Source: Bacillus sp. (in: firmicutes)
GTDB lineage: Bacteria; Bacillota; Bacilli; Bacillales; JACDOC01
DNA length: 64,000 bases
Assembly (NCBI GenBank): GCA_017656295.1
Contig: JACDOC010000003.1
Location: 174,968 to 238,967, forward strand
Reading direction: 5' to 3'
A model generated the notes under the pieces. That model saw nothing but the letters and a program-made list of their open reading frames with translations. It did no database searches and was not told where the DNA came from. Position numbers and translations under genes: made by a program. Shown here piece after piece: positions 17,630-27,815 of the stretch; the first letter of the stretch is position 1; each line of letters begins with the position of its first letter.

Positions 17630-17668
17630 TTTTAAAGTGGTTTTAATCTATTGTTAAGCTTTTGTAAA
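17630..17668 (-). promoter_or_regulatory. Pho box: four PhoP direct repeats
   Basis: Reading the minus strand, four 6-mers are spaced exactly 5 bases apart: TTTACA, TTAACA, TTAAAA, TTAAAA (11-base period). This matches the PhoP recognition pattern of TT(A/T/C)ACA-like repeats. It lies 62-100 bases before the pstS start. A TAGTAT about 14 bases downstream could be the -10. Confidence 0.85.
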
Positions 17669-18022
17669 TACGCATAGTTTTATGTGTTTTAGCATCATTC
17701 AATTATTGGCAGGAGATTTGTTGAAGTTATAAAAAAAAATAAAATAGGTAAGTAAATATTTTATAGAAATCCTAAGATGGGTTGTCAGAATCAAGAAGTG
17801 AATGATCCATATTGGTAATCCATTGGTCTGAGGATAGATGGAGTTTACTAGAGGACGGTTACGAAGTGAAGTATGTTTGTTCGATAAGGTCTCTAGTAAT
17901 CTACAAAATATGTTCAAAAATCTTGATAAAGTGTCAACTTCGTAATTTTTAGAAATCTGTCCGAAACTTCAATCGATAAATCTAGAATAAAACGAAAACA
18001 ATCATCATCATTTAATCCTTAA
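17669..18022. other. Non-coding 354-base gap between pstS promoter and pbpA end
   Basis: AT-rich sequence with stop codons in all frames except a 72-codon minus-strand frame that lacks a Shine-Dalgarno and any recognisable protein pattern. I see no RNA gene or further Pho-like repeats. Confidence 0.5.
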
Positions 18023-18057
18023 CAAAAAATGCGTGACCGAACCTTGTTCAGTCACGC
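18023..18057 (-). terminator. Terminator after pbpA
   Basis: GCGTGAC pairs with GTCACGC around a 13-base loop and is followed by six Ts (minus strand), 16 bases after the pbpA stop. Confidence 0.8.
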
Positions 18058-18072
18058 CGAAATATTCATTAA

Positions 18073-20259
18073 TTATTCTTCATCCTCAGTGGGGTGGACC
18101 TCTGTTTCCTCCTGTATCCCTTCCTCTATATGATTAACATATTGTATAGCATCTTGTTGTTGATTGGCCATGCGTTTTTGTTTTAACTCAAAGTAGGCAT
18201 CGAGAACACGCCGACCAATGTCTTTATTAATCGTAACCGCTGGGACACTTTTTTGATACGCCCACGGAACGACAACCGCCATCGCAATTTCTGGTTTGTC
18301 ATACGGAGCATAAGCAACTAAAGTTAAGTTCGTCGTTTGAGGCGGAGGCCCTTCAAATTCTTTTCGCCGTGGTCCATCGTAAAAAGCTTCTGCCGTTCCC
18401 GTTTTCCCAGCTGGTGAATATGGAGCATCTGCAAAGAACGAATAGGCGGTTCCTCCTGGTTCTTGCATTACTTGCCGGAAACCTTCTTGCACTCGTTCCA
18501 TCCATGTTGGATCGACGTCCAGTATATTTAACACTTTTGGTTGGATTTCCTCAATAATCGGACCAAGTTGTTCATTATCATCATTTGGTTCTCGAATCTC
18601 TTTAACAATATGGGGTTGAATACGGTAACCTCCATTGGCTATCGTTGAGACGTATTGGGCCATTTGTAATGGGGTATACGTATCGTATTGTCCAATCGCT
18701 AAGTCTAATAACAATCCCGCTTGCTCATATGGCCCTTTAAATCCGATTTGTTCGTTTGGTAAATCGATTCCGGTGCGGACACCTAGACCGAATTGGCTAA
18801 AGCTTTGTCGCATCCAGGAAAACGCATCCGTATCAATGACAAGCGGTTGGTTATAGCGATAGACTCCTCCGCCTATACGTATAGCTGTTTGGAACATATA
18901 TACGTTCGATGATACTTTTAGGGCAGTGATATCATCAATTAATCCAAAATTTTTCCAAGATTTTTTTAATGGAGTATCTTTAATTTTTAACGGTTGGTCG
19001 TATATTTTATCCCCTGGTGTGATGGCTCCAAGCTGATAACCTGTTAAAATAGTAGCTCCTTTTACCGCTGAACCCATTGTGTAAGAAGTAGTAAACGTTC
19101 CTAAAGCGAAATCTTTTAACATTGGCTGTCCAGTATTTTGGTCGATAGCATATTGCTTTCCTGCAAGTGACAAAATTTCGCCTGTAAATGGATCCATTAA
19201 AACGACAAACGCCCGATCCAATAACGACGTATTTGGTAATTTCTTCGCTTTAAGAAGCTCTTCTTCAATGATTTTTTCAACGGCTAACTGTAATTCTATA
19301 TCTATGGTTAAAACTAAATCTTTTCCCCGTTGTCCTTCTTGTACTAATTCAGAATCGATCACATTTCCAGATTTGTCGGTGATATTTTTAATTTTTTCCT
19401 TTTGTCCACGAAGTACGTCTTCATATTGTTGTTCAATATAACTAGTACCGACACGATCGTTACGACTGTAGTCTCGGGATAAATAATAATCAAGTTTTTC
19501 TCTTGGAAGTCCCTCTTTCGCTGTGCTCACTTCACCTAAAATCGTTTTCAACGTTTGACCATATACGTATTCACGATCCCAATCAGTCGTTGTATCTACC
19601 CCTGGTAAGGAATCTAAATGTTCACTTACTTTAGCAAATTCTTCTGAAGTGACTCCTTCATTTTTTACCATTTGTGGAGTTAAGGCATATCCGCTTGAAA
19701 ATTCACGGAAAATCGCTAAAACTTCTAAATCAGCTTGCGATAACATGGCTAAATCTTTTTCCGTAATCCGGTCTAATTGTAATTGATACAATTTTTTGTT
19801 GTACTCATCTTGAGATAAGTCTAATTCCTTTAACTTCTGTTTATCTTCTTCAGTAATTTTTTCTTGTGCTAAATCTGGAAACTTTAAGATCCAAAAGTCT
19901 TTTTTATCCCGTTCAGTTACTTCTTTCGTGTTTTTTTTAATGAACTTGGCTAATTTTTCAGCGACCTCTAGCATTTCGTCGACCTTCGTTGAATTAGTCC
20001 GTGTATACGTAATGGCATTTAAAGGAGTATTGTCCACAATAACATTATAATGACGATCGTAAATTCTCCCGCGTGGGACAGGTGTATTGACGGTTACATC
20101 CTCCGTCCGCTCCACCTCACGACGATAGTCTTCACCATACACGATTTGTACGATACCTAACCGTAAAATTAATGTAGAAAATAATAAAAAGACGATAAAA
20201 AACAACATGTTTAACCGTACCGGCACATGTGTTTTTTTCTTCTTTTTTTGTTTTTTCAA
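18073..20259 (-). CDS. pbpA: Class B penicillin-binding protein 2A (rod-shape transpeptidase)
   Basis: This 728-residue monofunctional transpeptidase cross-links peptidoglycan during elongation. It has a basic cytosolic tip (KKQKKKKK), one membrane anchor (about 18-38), a long dimerisation domain, and the transpeptidase with SAVK active serine (in TMGSAVKGAT), SSN second motif and KTGT third motif. The acidic C-terminal tail is typical. The start is TTG at 20259 with GGAAGG 9 bases upstream. Location next to pst and yqgE matches B. subtilis pbpA. Confidence 0.95.
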   Translation of the reverse strand: MKKQKKKKKTHVPVRLNMLFFIVFLLFSTLILRLGIVQIVYGEDYRREVERTEDVTVNTPVPRGRIYDRHYNVIVDNTPLNAITYTRTNSTKVDEMLEVAEKLAKFIKKNTKEVTERDKKDFWILKFPDLAQEKITEEDKQKLKELDLSQDEYNKKLYQLQLDRITEKDLAMLSQADLEVLAIFREFSSGYALTPQMVKNEGVTSEEFAKVSEHLDSLPGVDTTTDWDREYVYGQTLKTILGEVSTAKEGLPREKLDYYLSRDYSRNDRVGTSYIEQQYEDVLRGQKEKIKNITDKSGNVIDSELVQEGQRGKDLVLTIDIELQLAVEKIIEEELLKAKKLPNTSLLDRAFVVLMDPFTGEILSLAGKQYAIDQNTGQPMLKDFALGTFTTSYTMGSAVKGATILTGYQLGAITPGDKIYDQPLKIKDTPLKKSWKNFGLIDDITALKVSSNVYMFQTAIRIGGGVYRYNQPLVIDTDAFSWMRQSFSQFGLGVRTGIDLPNEQIGFKGPYEQAGLLLDLAIGQYDTYTPLQMAQYVSTIANGGYRIQPHIVKEIREPNDDNEQLGPIIEEIQPKVLNILDVDPTWMERVQEGFRQVMQEPGGTAYSFFADAPYSPAGKTGTAEAFYDGPRRKEFEGPPPQTTNLTLVAYAPYDKPEIAMAVVVPWAYQKSVPAVTINKDIGRRVLDAYFELKQKRMANQQQDAIQYVNHIEEGIQEETEVHPTEDEE

Positions 20260-20378
20260 TGGCTCATTCCTTCCTTTCCGTAAGGCCTCCTTTACTATTG
20301 TATTCGAATTAACGGGATTTTTCTATCGGTATGAAAAAATTCACATCACGAAAAAAGTGCGGCTCCTCCTCATTTAAA

Positions 20379-21578
20379 CTAAACTTTTCTTACGGCCAAA
20401 TAAATAAAGGAGTAACCAGCACCTAAGAAAATTAATAAAATGGGTAAAATTTGTTCACTTGGAAATAATGAAACTGCTCCTAAAAAAGTAAGGATCGAGA
20501 CGATTCTTCCGCTATTAAGAAAAATTTCTCGCACAACGATATATTCAATTCTCATTTCAGCTGCCCTCCAACCTTGACCAATCACATCGTACGTCATCGA
20601 AATATACGGGACAAGCACGATCGGATACGCAACGGCAATAGTAGCAGCATAAACTAATAAACGGATATAACTCATTTCTGGGACAATTATAAAGATGGAA
20701 AGAAAAAGAAGTATTCCACCGATCAATATAGCTTTTTTACGAGCTCCTTTTTTCAATAAACGTGAAACAAAAATATACGCGATAAACGAGATGGTTGAAT
20801 TGACAAGACCGAATGTTCCAATTGCTAATTCGCTACTGGTTACAATGAAAACGAAAACTGTAATGACAAATAGGAATGTTCCTTCACGAAGTCCTTGAAA
20901 AAAGTGAGCGTTCGTTATGCCTCTCCATTGGTGATTTTTCTTTCGCTCTTTAAAAATACGTACAAACTCATACTTTCCTGAAGCTGGGCGACGAGTGATG
21001 GCAAAACTTAACACAATCGCAATGGCAAATAAGAAAAGTGAAATACCGAAAACAAGTGTATATCCTGCATAAGAAGTAAATCGCGAGATAATAAATCCGG
21101 CTAAAATTGGCCCAATCATTCCTCCTGCAGAGGTTAAGGACCCTAAAAAACCGTTAAAAAAATCGCGCGTCTCAGGCTCGGTAATTTCAAACGTTAACAC
21201 GTTATAGGCTAACCAATAAAAACCATACCCAATTCCTAACAAAGCACCTAACAAAATTAAGAAATTCGAAGCCTGCTGACCGATAAAAAGAACCGTAAAA
21301 TAAAAACTCGTTAAAAAAATTACTCCGAGTCGTAACACAATGACACGATCAATTTTTTTCGCCCAGCGTCCTGCTAAAATGAACGTTAAAGGCTGAAATA
21401 TAACGATAGTTAAATTATATATACCCAAGTCAACATAATTTTCTGTCTGTTTCCATAAATAAATATTTACGAATGTATTGGACAGAGCTATGCTTAAGGA
21501 ATACAAACCTCCTACATATAATAACAATCGTAAGTCTTTTGGTATCTCTACATCACCTAACCATTTTTTATAAAACAT
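20379..21578 (-). CDS. yqgE: Major facilitator superfamily protein YqgE
   Basis: This 399-residue protein has 12 predicted membrane segments and an MFS loop (GRWAKKIDRVIVLR, about 70-83). The substrate is unknown. It sits between sodA and pbpA as yqgE does in B. subtilis. The 119-base gap to pbpA contains no clear terminator, so read-through is possible. Confidence 0.88.
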   Translation of the reverse strand: MFYKKWLGDVEIPKDLRLLLYVGGLYSLSIALSNTFVNIYLWKQTENYVDLGIYNLTIVIFQPLTFILAGRWAKKIDRVIVLRLGVIFLTSFYFTVLFIGQQASNFLILLGALLGIGYGFYWLAYNVLTFEITEPETRDFFNGFLGSLTSAGGMIGPILAGFIISRFTSYAGYTLVFGISLFLFAIAIVLSFAITRRPASGKYEFVRIFKERKKNHQWRGITNAHFFQGLREGTFLFVITVFVFIVTSSELAIGTFGLVNSTISFIAYIFVSRLLKKGARKKAILIGGILLFLSIFIIVPEMSYIRLLVYAATIAVAYPIVLVPYISMTYDVIGQGWRAAEMRIEYIVVREIFLNSGRIVSILTFLGAVSLFPSEQILPILLIFLGAGYSFIYLAVRKV

Positions 21579-21673
21579 TGCGAAACTCCCCTTTTCATCT
21601 TTAATATTGTTTGATAATTAAATCAGAGTTATACAAATAAAAGGAGAATGCTAATAAGTTGGGAATTTCGCAC

Positions 21674-21706
21674 AAAAAAAGGTTGCTGACATGTCAGCAA
21701 CCTTTT
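21674..21706 (-). terminator. Terminator after sodA
   Basis: AGGTTGCTGACATGTCAGCAACCT is a near-perfect palindrome followed by seven Ts on the minus strand, 16 bases after the sodA stop. Confidence 0.9.
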
Positions 21707-21722
21707 GAATACTCTTAAAAAA

Positions 21723-22331
21723 TTACTTCGCAGCAGCGTAGCGTTTTGCTACTTCGTCCCAGTTCACAACGTTCCAGAATGCGTTAATGTAGTCTGGACG
21801 ACGGTTTTGATATTTTAAATAATAGGCATGCTCCCAAACATCAAGGCCTAAAATAGGTGTTTTACCTTCCATTAACGGAGAATCTTGATTTGGAGTGCTT
21901 GTTACTTCAAGTTCGCCATCGTTTACAACAAGCCAAGCCCAACCGGAACCGAAACGTCCTGCAGCCGCAGCAGCAAACTCTTCTTTGAATTTCTCGAAGC
22001 TTCCGAATTTTTTATTGATTGCTTCAGCAAGTTCTCCTGTAGGTTCACCGCCACCATTTGGAGAAAGAATTTGCCAGAATAAAGAGTGGTTTGCATGACC
22101 TCCACCGTTGTTACGTACAGCTGTACGAACTGCTTCTGGAAGTTGGTCAAGGTTTGAAATTACTTCCTCAACCGATTTGTTTAACCATTCATCGTGTCCA
22201 GCAAGCGCATCGTTTAATTTGGTTACATACGTTTGATGATGTTTTGTGTGGTGGATGTTCATTGTTTCTTTATCGATGTGTGGTTCAAGGGCGTCGTAAG
22301 CATAAGGTAATTGAGGTAATTCAAATGCCAT
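21723..22331 (-). CDS. sodA: Superoxide dismutase, Mn type
   Basis: Converts superoxide to hydrogen peroxide and oxygen in the cytosol. The 202-residue protein carries the metal ligands His27 (in NIHHTKHH), His of NHSLFW, and Asp/His in DVWEHAYY, with the Mn/Fe family signature. Start ATG 22331 has GGAGG 8 bases upstream; the longer frame would begin at an in-frame TTG two codons earlier. It is monocistronic. Confidence 0.97.
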   Translation of the reverse strand: MAFELPQLPYAYDALEPHIDKETMNIHHTKHHQTYVTKLNDALAGHDEWLNKSVEEVISNLDQLPEAVRTAVRNNGGGHANHSLFWQILSPNGGGEPTGELAEAINKKFGSFEKFKEEFAAAAAGRFGSGWAWLVVNDGELEVTSTPNQDSPLMEGKTPILGLDVWEHAYYLKYQNRRPDYINAFWNVVNWDEVAKRYAAAK

Positions 22332-22443
22332 TTCCAATTCCTCCTTTTATGTACATGGTTTGCTTTTCAATCTTAAGATTACCAAAGAACGATTATTGAA
22401 TCAAATCATTTGCTAATCGTATCTCCTTATTTAATGTAAAAAC

Positions 22444-22468
22444 AAAAACCGGTTGGAAACCGGTTTTT
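22444..22468 (-). terminator. Terminator after the tRNA gene
   Basis: AAAAACCGGTT pairs with AACCGGTTTTT (3-base loop), starting 5 bases from the tRNA 3' end. T runs occur on both strands. Confidence 0.88.
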
Positions 22469-22473
22469 GTTAA

Positions 22474-22547
22474 TGGACCCTGCAGGACTCGAACCTGCGA
22501 CCGGACGGTTATGAGCCGTCTGCTCTAACCAGCTGAGCTAAGGGTCC
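22474..22547 (-). tRNA. tRNA with CAU anticodon, probably tRNA-Ile2
   Basis: A 74-base cloverleaf: GGACCCT acceptor strand, TAGCTCAG D-arm, anticodon stem GACGG/CCGTC enclosing CTCATAA (anticodon CAU), and T-arm with GGTTCGAGTCC. CCA is not encoded. The body resembles the Bacillus Ile2 tRNA whose C34 becomes lysidine (read AUA) rather than elongator Met, from memory of those sequences. Confidence 0.93.
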
Positions 22548-22627
22548 ATTTTACATTTAGGCATTCGTTTATTTATTGAAAATATAACACCGAACAGAAA
22601 AATCGTCAACATCATTCGGAAAGTCCA

Positions 22628-23107
22628 TTAAATAACCAAAAAGAAGTAGACAATCATTCCTAATTGAATAACCGCTTTTACAAACGTGCTGCTAAAAAAA
22701 CTTATCAATGACCCTATACCGATAGAGAGGCTTTCTTTTATAGGTTTCTTCCCGAAGGCAATTTCCCCTACAACGGCACCAACAAATGGACCAATAATAA
22801 TCCCAAATACCGGTATGATCAACGGACCAATAATAATTCCTATTGTGCTTCCCCAAAAGCCAGCTTTCGAAGCTCCTCTTCGGTTCATTGTCAACCCGTT
22901 GATTACATAATCCGCTCCCATCATTAGACATGCTAATATCAGTTGAATGACCCAAAAGCTCCAATGAAAAGGTTCGAATGAAAAAAATAACCCGTATAAT
23001 AAATAGCCTCCGAACAAAAACAACATCCCTGGGATAATAGGATAAATAAGCCCAACAAAGGCAAGCAAAAAGCAAATGACAATAAGTCCCCAATAAATAA
23101 TTTCCAT
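22628..23107 (-). CDS. yqgC: DUF456 membrane protein YqgC
   Basis: This 159-residue protein has about five hydrophobic segments and repeated Gly-rich helices (GSTIGIIIGPLIIPVFGIIIG region) typical of DUF456. Function is unknown. The longer frame would start at GTG 23116, but AAAGGTG lies 6 bases before ATG 23107. Monocistronic next to sodA as in B. subtilis. Confidence 0.9.
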   Translation of the reverse strand: MEIIYWGLIVICFLLAFVGLIYPIIPGMLFLFGGYLLYGLFFSFEPFHWSFWVIQLILACLMMGADYVINGLTMNRRGASKAGFWGSTIGIIIGPLIIPVFGIIIGPFVGAVVGEIAFGKKPIKESLSIGIGSLISFFSSTFVKAVIQLGMIVYFFLVI

Positions 23108-23178
23108 ACGTTTCACCTTTCAACAATATTTTGGACGCATGTCCCACTTTTTTTACTGATATCATTACTTTAAGTTTC

Positions 23179-23220
23179 AAAAAAAAGAGAAGTAAGCGGA
23201 AAATCTTACTTCTCTTTCTT
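23179..23220 (-). terminator. Terminator after the Na/Pi cotransporter-like gene
   Basis: AGAGAAGTAAG pairs with CTTACTTCTCT; an A run on the plus strand gives the minus-strand T tail. It lies 4 bases after the stop. Confidence 0.85.
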
Positions 23221-23224
23221 CACC

Positions 23225-24865
23225 TTAATGATGAATCCCTAATACGGCTTCAGCAATGTTTACTGCGTGGTCACCAACACGTTCTAGATTGCTTATAATG
23301 TCTACAAAAACAATGCCGGCTTGACCTGAGCAAAGCCCTTCATTTAAACGTAAAATATGTTGTTTACGTAATTTACGCTCCATTTTATCAATACGATCTT
23401 CGTTTTCGACTACTTCCCTAGCAAGGTCTTGATCATTATGGTCGATAGCCGAAATCGCTTTTTGAACGGTTGAAATGGTTAAACTAAACATTTCTTCTAA
23501 GTCGTGCATCGCTTCATCTGTTAATTTAACTTTGTTTGCTTGCTGATACTCTATTAATTCCACAATGTTTTCAAAATGGTCACCGATTCGCTCAATATCT
23601 CTTACCGTGTCCATTAAAATCGAATGACGTTCAGATTCAGCTGCTGATAACGAGCTTGTAGACAAAGAAATTAAATAATCCGTAATTTTTCGATCAAGAT
23701 TGTTAATGGCGTCTTCCAGTTGTAAAGAGACTTCCGCATGCTTTGAATTTTTCGTCGTTAAGTATTGATGCGTTTCTTCTAACCCCTTAATCGCAAATTG
23801 TCCCATGCGAACAACTTCTTCTTTTGCTTGTCCTAAGGCAATAGAAGGAGATTGTTCAATGAAAATAGGGTCCAAATGTTTTGCACGATATTCAACAATG
23901 GAGTCCTCACCAGGTATTAATTTTGTTACAATTGCTGCTAGAACTCCAATAAAAGGTAATTGAATCACCGTGTTTGTCACATTAAACGTACCGTGTGCAT
24001 AGGCAATGGTCATTTTTGGATCTAGTGATAAACTATTTTTCAAAAACTCTATAAAATCTTGAAAGAACGGTAAAATGATGAGGAAAATAGCTGTTCCTAC
24101 CAAGTTAAACAACACATGTGTCGCCGCAGCTCGACGGGCAGCAACCGATGCTCCAAGCGCTGCTAAAACGGCTGTAATCGTTGTTCCGATATTGTCACCA
24201 AATAATACTGGTAGCGCAGCTTGTAAATCAATAAGGCCTTCCGCATGAAGCCCTTGTAAAATACCGACAGTCGCACTAGAGCTTTGTACAATGACCGTAA
24301 AGACGGTACCAGCAATAACTCCAAGAATCGGGTTATCACTCAGACTAACCGTTAATTCATGAAACGCTTCGAATGAACGTAACGGTTTCATTCCGGCGCT
24401 CATTAATTCCATCCCATAGAAAAGGGCACCGAACCCAAAGATAACTTGTCCAAGATTTTGAACTTTTTTATTTTTAAAGAAAAATAACAAGAAAGAACCT
24501 ACGGCAATAATCGGTAACGCATATTCACCGATGTCAATACCGATGATGAACGCTGTTACTGTCGTACCAATATTGGCACCCATAATAACGCCAATTGCTT
24601 GGCGAAGCGTCATAAATCCCGCACTAACTAGTCCGACGGTAATGACTGTCGTTCCCGAACTACTTTGAATGAGAATCGTAACAATTGTACCGGCAATTAC
24701 CCCCATGATCGGATTCGTAGTAAACCGGTCTAACACATCACGAAGACGATCGCCTGCAGACTTTTGCAAACCGTCTCCCATAAACTTAATACCGTAAAGA
24801 AAAATTCCAAGGCCGCCGAGAAACTCAAATAGCATTTGTTGAAGACTAAATTCCACTTCATTCAA
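23225..24865 (-). CDS. Na/Pi-cotransporter family protein with PhoU-like tail
   Basis: This 546-residue protein has two inverted Na/Pi repeats (residues about 15-310) with paired GxxxTxxxQSSSxxT motifs (TILIQSSSGTTVIT near 60 and TVIVQSSSATVGIL near 195), then a C-terminal PhoU-like helical domain (about 340-546) with IERIGDHFENI and LERVGDHAVNI. By family it moves phosphate with sodium; some members export it. It is monocistronic and has no Pho-box-like repeats that I can see. The second phosphate-handling gene in this window. Confidence 0.9.
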   Translation of the reverse strand: MNEVEFSLQQMLFEFLGGLGIFLYGIKFMGDGLQKSAGDRLRDVLDRFTTNPIMGVIAGTIVTILIQSSSGTTVITVGLVSAGFMTLRQAIGVIMGANIGTTVTAFIIGIDIGEYALPIIAVGSFLLFFFKNKKVQNLGQVIFGFGALFYGMELMSAGMKPLRSFEAFHELTVSLSDNPILGVIAGTVFTVIVQSSSATVGILQGLHAEGLIDLQAALPVLFGDNIGTTITAVLAALGASVAARRAAATHVLFNLVGTAIFLIILPFFQDFIEFLKNSLSLDPKMTIAYAHGTFNVTNTVIQLPFIGVLAAIVTKLIPGEDSIVEYRAKHLDPIFIEQSPSIALGQAKEEVVRMGQFAIKGLEETHQYLTTKNSKHAEVSLQLEDAINNLDRKITDYLISLSTSSLSAAESERHSILMDTVRDIERIGDHFENIVELIEYQQANKVKLTDEAMHDLEEMFSLTISTVQKAISAIDHNDQDLAREVVENEDRIDKMERKLRKQHILRLNEGLCSGQAGIVFVDIISNLERVGDHAVNIAEAVLGIHH

Positions 24866-25099
24866 CCCCTATTAGTTAATCTTTTTTCGACATTATTCAT
24901 CAGACCCCATATAATTATTAATTCATCATGAACACAATGTAAACATGTTTAAATTAAAATTTACATTAGCTTAACATTTAGTTTTAATGTTACATTTATA
25001 TTACAAAAATATTATTTTTCAGAATTCTAATTTCTAGTTGTTTCCGTTTTACAGGTAAATTTACAATGAGAATGAATGCTTTCACAAGGAGTGATAATG

Positions 25100-25870
25100 A
25101 TGAACATCTTCCAACAATTCATCGTTAGTTTATATTCACCAAAAAAAATGGCGATGTTTCGCTTTCAAGGGATTGGAAAAACCATTTTGTACATATTTTT
25201 CTTAGCGTTATTTACGACGCTTCCAATTGTTTTGTTATTTTATTCCTTTTCTGCTGTACCAATAGAAAAAATGGAACAAATATTGTTGAAAGAATTTCCT
25301 GACTTTACGATTAAAAACGGTACGCTTCATTCATCTAATATGGAAACGGTTAAAGTAGAAAGCGAAAATTGGATTCTTTTATATGATCCATCGGGGCAAG
25401 TGACCGAATTTTCTAATAAAAACATAACCATCGGCCTTTTATCCGACCAATTTATTATAGTTACGGAAGGGAATGTTCAGTCAATTCCATATTCCATGCT
25501 TGAAGGATTACATGTAACAAAGAAGTCACTTGTAGAGATGCTCCATCAATTTCAGACGATTGTTCCTATTTTATCTGTTGTTATCATTATAATTACTTAT
25601 ATTTTTAATTCAGGCTTACTGTTTATAAAAATCGCAATTTTTGCTGGACTCGCTCTTCTTCTGCGGCAAAACCGAAAATTATCGTACCGACAAAGCTATC
25701 GCATAACGGCTTATGGAGTGACACTACCGACCATTTTATTTACCCTTCTTTCCCTTTTTCAAATCAACTTTACAGGAGATGTATTCCTCGAATGGGCAAT
25801 GATTTTATTCATCTTATATCGAATTATTTCATCGATTCCGTCTTCAAAACAACCGACATTAACGAATTAA
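25100..25870 (+). CDS. yqgB: DUF1189 membrane protein YqgB
   Basis: This 256-residue protein has a membrane helix near the N terminus (about 25-48), an extracytoplasmic domain (50-150) and two or three C-terminal membrane segments. The MNIFQQFIVSLYSPKKMA opening is typical of DUF1189. Function is unknown. AAGGAG is 8 bases before ATG 25100 and 5 before ATG 25097; the longest frame starts at 25076 without support. Confidence 0.85.
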   Translation: MNIFQQFIVSLYSPKKMAMFRFQGIGKTILYIFFLALFTTLPIVLLFYSFSAVPIEKMEQILLKEFPDFTIKNGTLHSSNMETVKVESENWILLYDPSGQVTEFSNKNITIGLLSDQFIIVTEGNVQSIPYSMLEGLHVTKKSLVEMLHQFQTIVPILSVVIIIITYIFNSGLLFIKIAIFAGLALLLRQNRKLSYRQSYRITAYGVTLPTILFTLLSLFQINFTGDVFLEWAMILFILYRIISSIPSSKQPTLTN

Positions 25871-25904
25871 AAGAAGGTGTTAGGTCAGACCTAACACCTT
25901 CTTG
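25871..25904. terminator. Bidirectional terminator between yqgB and the MCP gene
   Basis: AAGAAGGTGTTAGGTC and GACCTAACACCTTCTT form a perfect stem with flanking T-rich sequence on the plus strand. It serves yqgB and possibly the convergent MCP gene. Confidence 0.88.
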
Positions 25905-25911
25905 TTTGTTT

Positions 25912-27690
25912 TTAATTCAAAGAAAATTGTATAGATAACGAATGAAGCTCATTAGATAACTCTTTTAACTGTTTGCCAATATGGTGGTTTTCTTGTAACA
26001 TCACAGACTGCTGATCAAAAACAGTCAACATTTCCTTTGCGCTTGCGAGCGTCTCTTGTGAAATAGAAACATATGCCTCAGTCGCTTTTTCCACTTCCGG
26101 TAAAACGTGTTCAACTTGCGTTAACTCTGATTGGATATCCCGTAACAGTTGGTCGGCATCTTTAATTTGTAGTAGTAACTGGTGAAAAGCATCCTTCCCT
26201 TTCATAACGGAATCCATTTGCTGCTTCACTTTATTTACCATTAAATTAAATTCGGTGACGGCTTGATGGGAGATAGTTTCCATTTCTTCGATGATCTGAG
26301 TTATATCGACTGTAGCTTTGGCCGATTGCTCAGCTAATTTTCGTACCTCATTGGCAACTACGGCAAACCCTTTTCCACTTTCTCCTGCTCGGGCCGCTTC
26401 AATCGCTGCATTTAACGCTAATAACTTCGTTTGTTCCGCAATTTGCTGAATCATCGTCACCACTTTAGCAATTGAGTGAGAGTGTTCTTTCACGTTTTGT
26501 ATCGTTTTGTTCATTTCTTTAAAGTCAGTGACAAACATCGAGTTCGTTTCCGCCATTGCGTGAATGTTTGTTTCCCCTTTTTGAGCAGAATCGGTCATAG
26601 TATTCGCTTTTAAAAATACTTGTTCTAGTTTCGAAAAAATCGTTTCAAGCGAAGCTTTCATTTCTTGGAACGAATACATATTTTGTTCAGATGTAGTAGC
26701 CGTCTGTTCTGCCCCTTTTTGGACAAGTTGTACCGTATGTTCTATTTGTGTGTTTTCCATTAATAATTGGTCAGAGGCTTTTTGAAGTTTCGCTCCCGTC
26801 ACGCTTAATTTATCCGTCGTTGTGGAAATGCTTTGTATTAATGATTTCATATTTTCCATCATAGATTGGAAACTAACAACTAATGAATGAATTTCAGGTA
26901 GTGAAGTTTTTATATCAATGTTGATGTTTAAGTTTCCATCACGAATTTTACGCATGGTTGTCCGCAGTTGTTGAATCGGTTCAACCAATGGTTTTAGCGC
27001 TAATAATATGAACACTGTTGTTAATAGAACCGAACCTATCGCCAGAAGAATAGTATATGTGGCCATACTTTGAATTGGGGATAAAAATTGACTTTGTGGA
27101 ATGGCTATAACGTAAATCCCTTTTAATTCTTGCACCGAGTGGAACGCAAACGAATACTTTTTTCCATTAATGGACTCATGAATAATTCCTTTTTCAATTT
27201 GTAATATTTTTCTTGTTATGTCCTCCGCTAATTGTAATTGATCCCCACCGTCTAGTAAAGGAAGGGCTCCGTTATCATTTATTACAAAGTAATAACCATC
27301 TAATCCATCTTGGGCCAATTCGGCATCTTGTTGTTTAATGACTTGCTTTATTTTCTTTTCAAACTGATCTTCTTTCCCAACATATAATAACATTAGGCTT
27401 TGGGCAATTTCATAAACGGTTAAAACTTCACGTTCTAAACGGTTTTCCGTCAATTTCATCGTCGTTTCTTTCGATTTGTAAAATGATAGAAAACCAATCG
27501 CTGTTACCGTTATTAACTGAATGATAATAATCATTAACAACAAACGCGTTTTTAATGATAACGTTTTTCCAATGTAACTTGGGAACGAAAATCGAAATCC
27601 CTTCCCATGACGCTGCTTATAACCCATGACCTTCTTCCTAATAGGTGTTAAAACTGATTGAACATTTTTTATCAAACGCCATTTTTCCAT
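25912..27690 (-). CDS. Methyl-accepting chemotaxis protein
   Basis: This 592-residue transmembrane chemoreceptor has a basic cytosolic N terminus of about 48 residues, TM1 (about 49-70), an extracellular single-Cache-like sensor (about 75-210), TM2 (215-237), HAMP (238-292) and a long signalling coiled coil. The conserved hairpin tip is [19 protein letters not shown]. It controls CheA. The ligand is unknown. GGAGGG lies 8 bases before ATG 27690. I would not expect it in this syntenic interval in B. subtilis, so it looks lineage-specific. Confidence 0.93.
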   Translation of the reverse strand: MEKWRLIKNVQSVLTPIRKKVMGYKQRHGKGFRFSFPSYIGKTLSLKTRLLLMIIIIQLITVTAIGFLSFYKSKETTMKLTENRLEREVLTVYEIAQSLMLLYVGKEDQFEKKIKQVIKQQDAELAQDGLDGYYFVINDNGALPLLDGGDQLQLAEDITRKILQIEKGIIHESINGKKYSFAFHSVQELKGIYVIAIPQSQFLSPIQSMATYTILLAIGSVLLTTVFILLALKPLVEPIQQLRTTMRKIRDGNLNINIDIKTSLPEIHSLVVSFQSMMENMKSLIQSISTTTDKLSVTGAKLQKASDQLLMENTQIEHTVQLVQKGAEQTATTSEQNMYSFQEMKASLETIFSKLEQVFLKANTMTDSAQKGETNIHAMAETNSMFVTDFKEMNKTIQNVKEHSHSIAKVVTMIQQIAEQTKLLALNAAIEAARAGESGKGFAVVANEVRKLAEQSAKATVDITQIIEEMETISHQAVTEFNLMVNKVKQQMDSVMKGKDAFHQLLLQIKDADQLLRDIQSELTQVEHVLPEVEKATEAYVSISQETLASAKEMLTVFDQQSVMLQENHHIGKQLKELSNELHSLSIQFSLN

Positions 27691-27815
27691 CCATAGAGCC
27701 CTCCTTTACGACTATACTCAACATTTTCACAGAATAATGTTAACGGATTGTAAAGGTTAGGTAATATTTTTATTAATTACCAATAAAACCAACTATTTTC
27801 TATGGTAAATATTTT

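Noticed and set aside
17699..17917. 72-codon minus-strand frame between pstS and pbpA
   Set aside because: No Shine-Dalgarno, no recognisable composition or neighbour logic; likely chance in AT-rich sequence.
22474..22547. Elongator or initiator tRNA-Met from the CAU anticodon
   Set aside because: The acceptor and arms (GGACCCT, GACGGCTCATAACCGTC) look like Bacillus Ile2 rather than Met tRNAs, from memory; not absolute.
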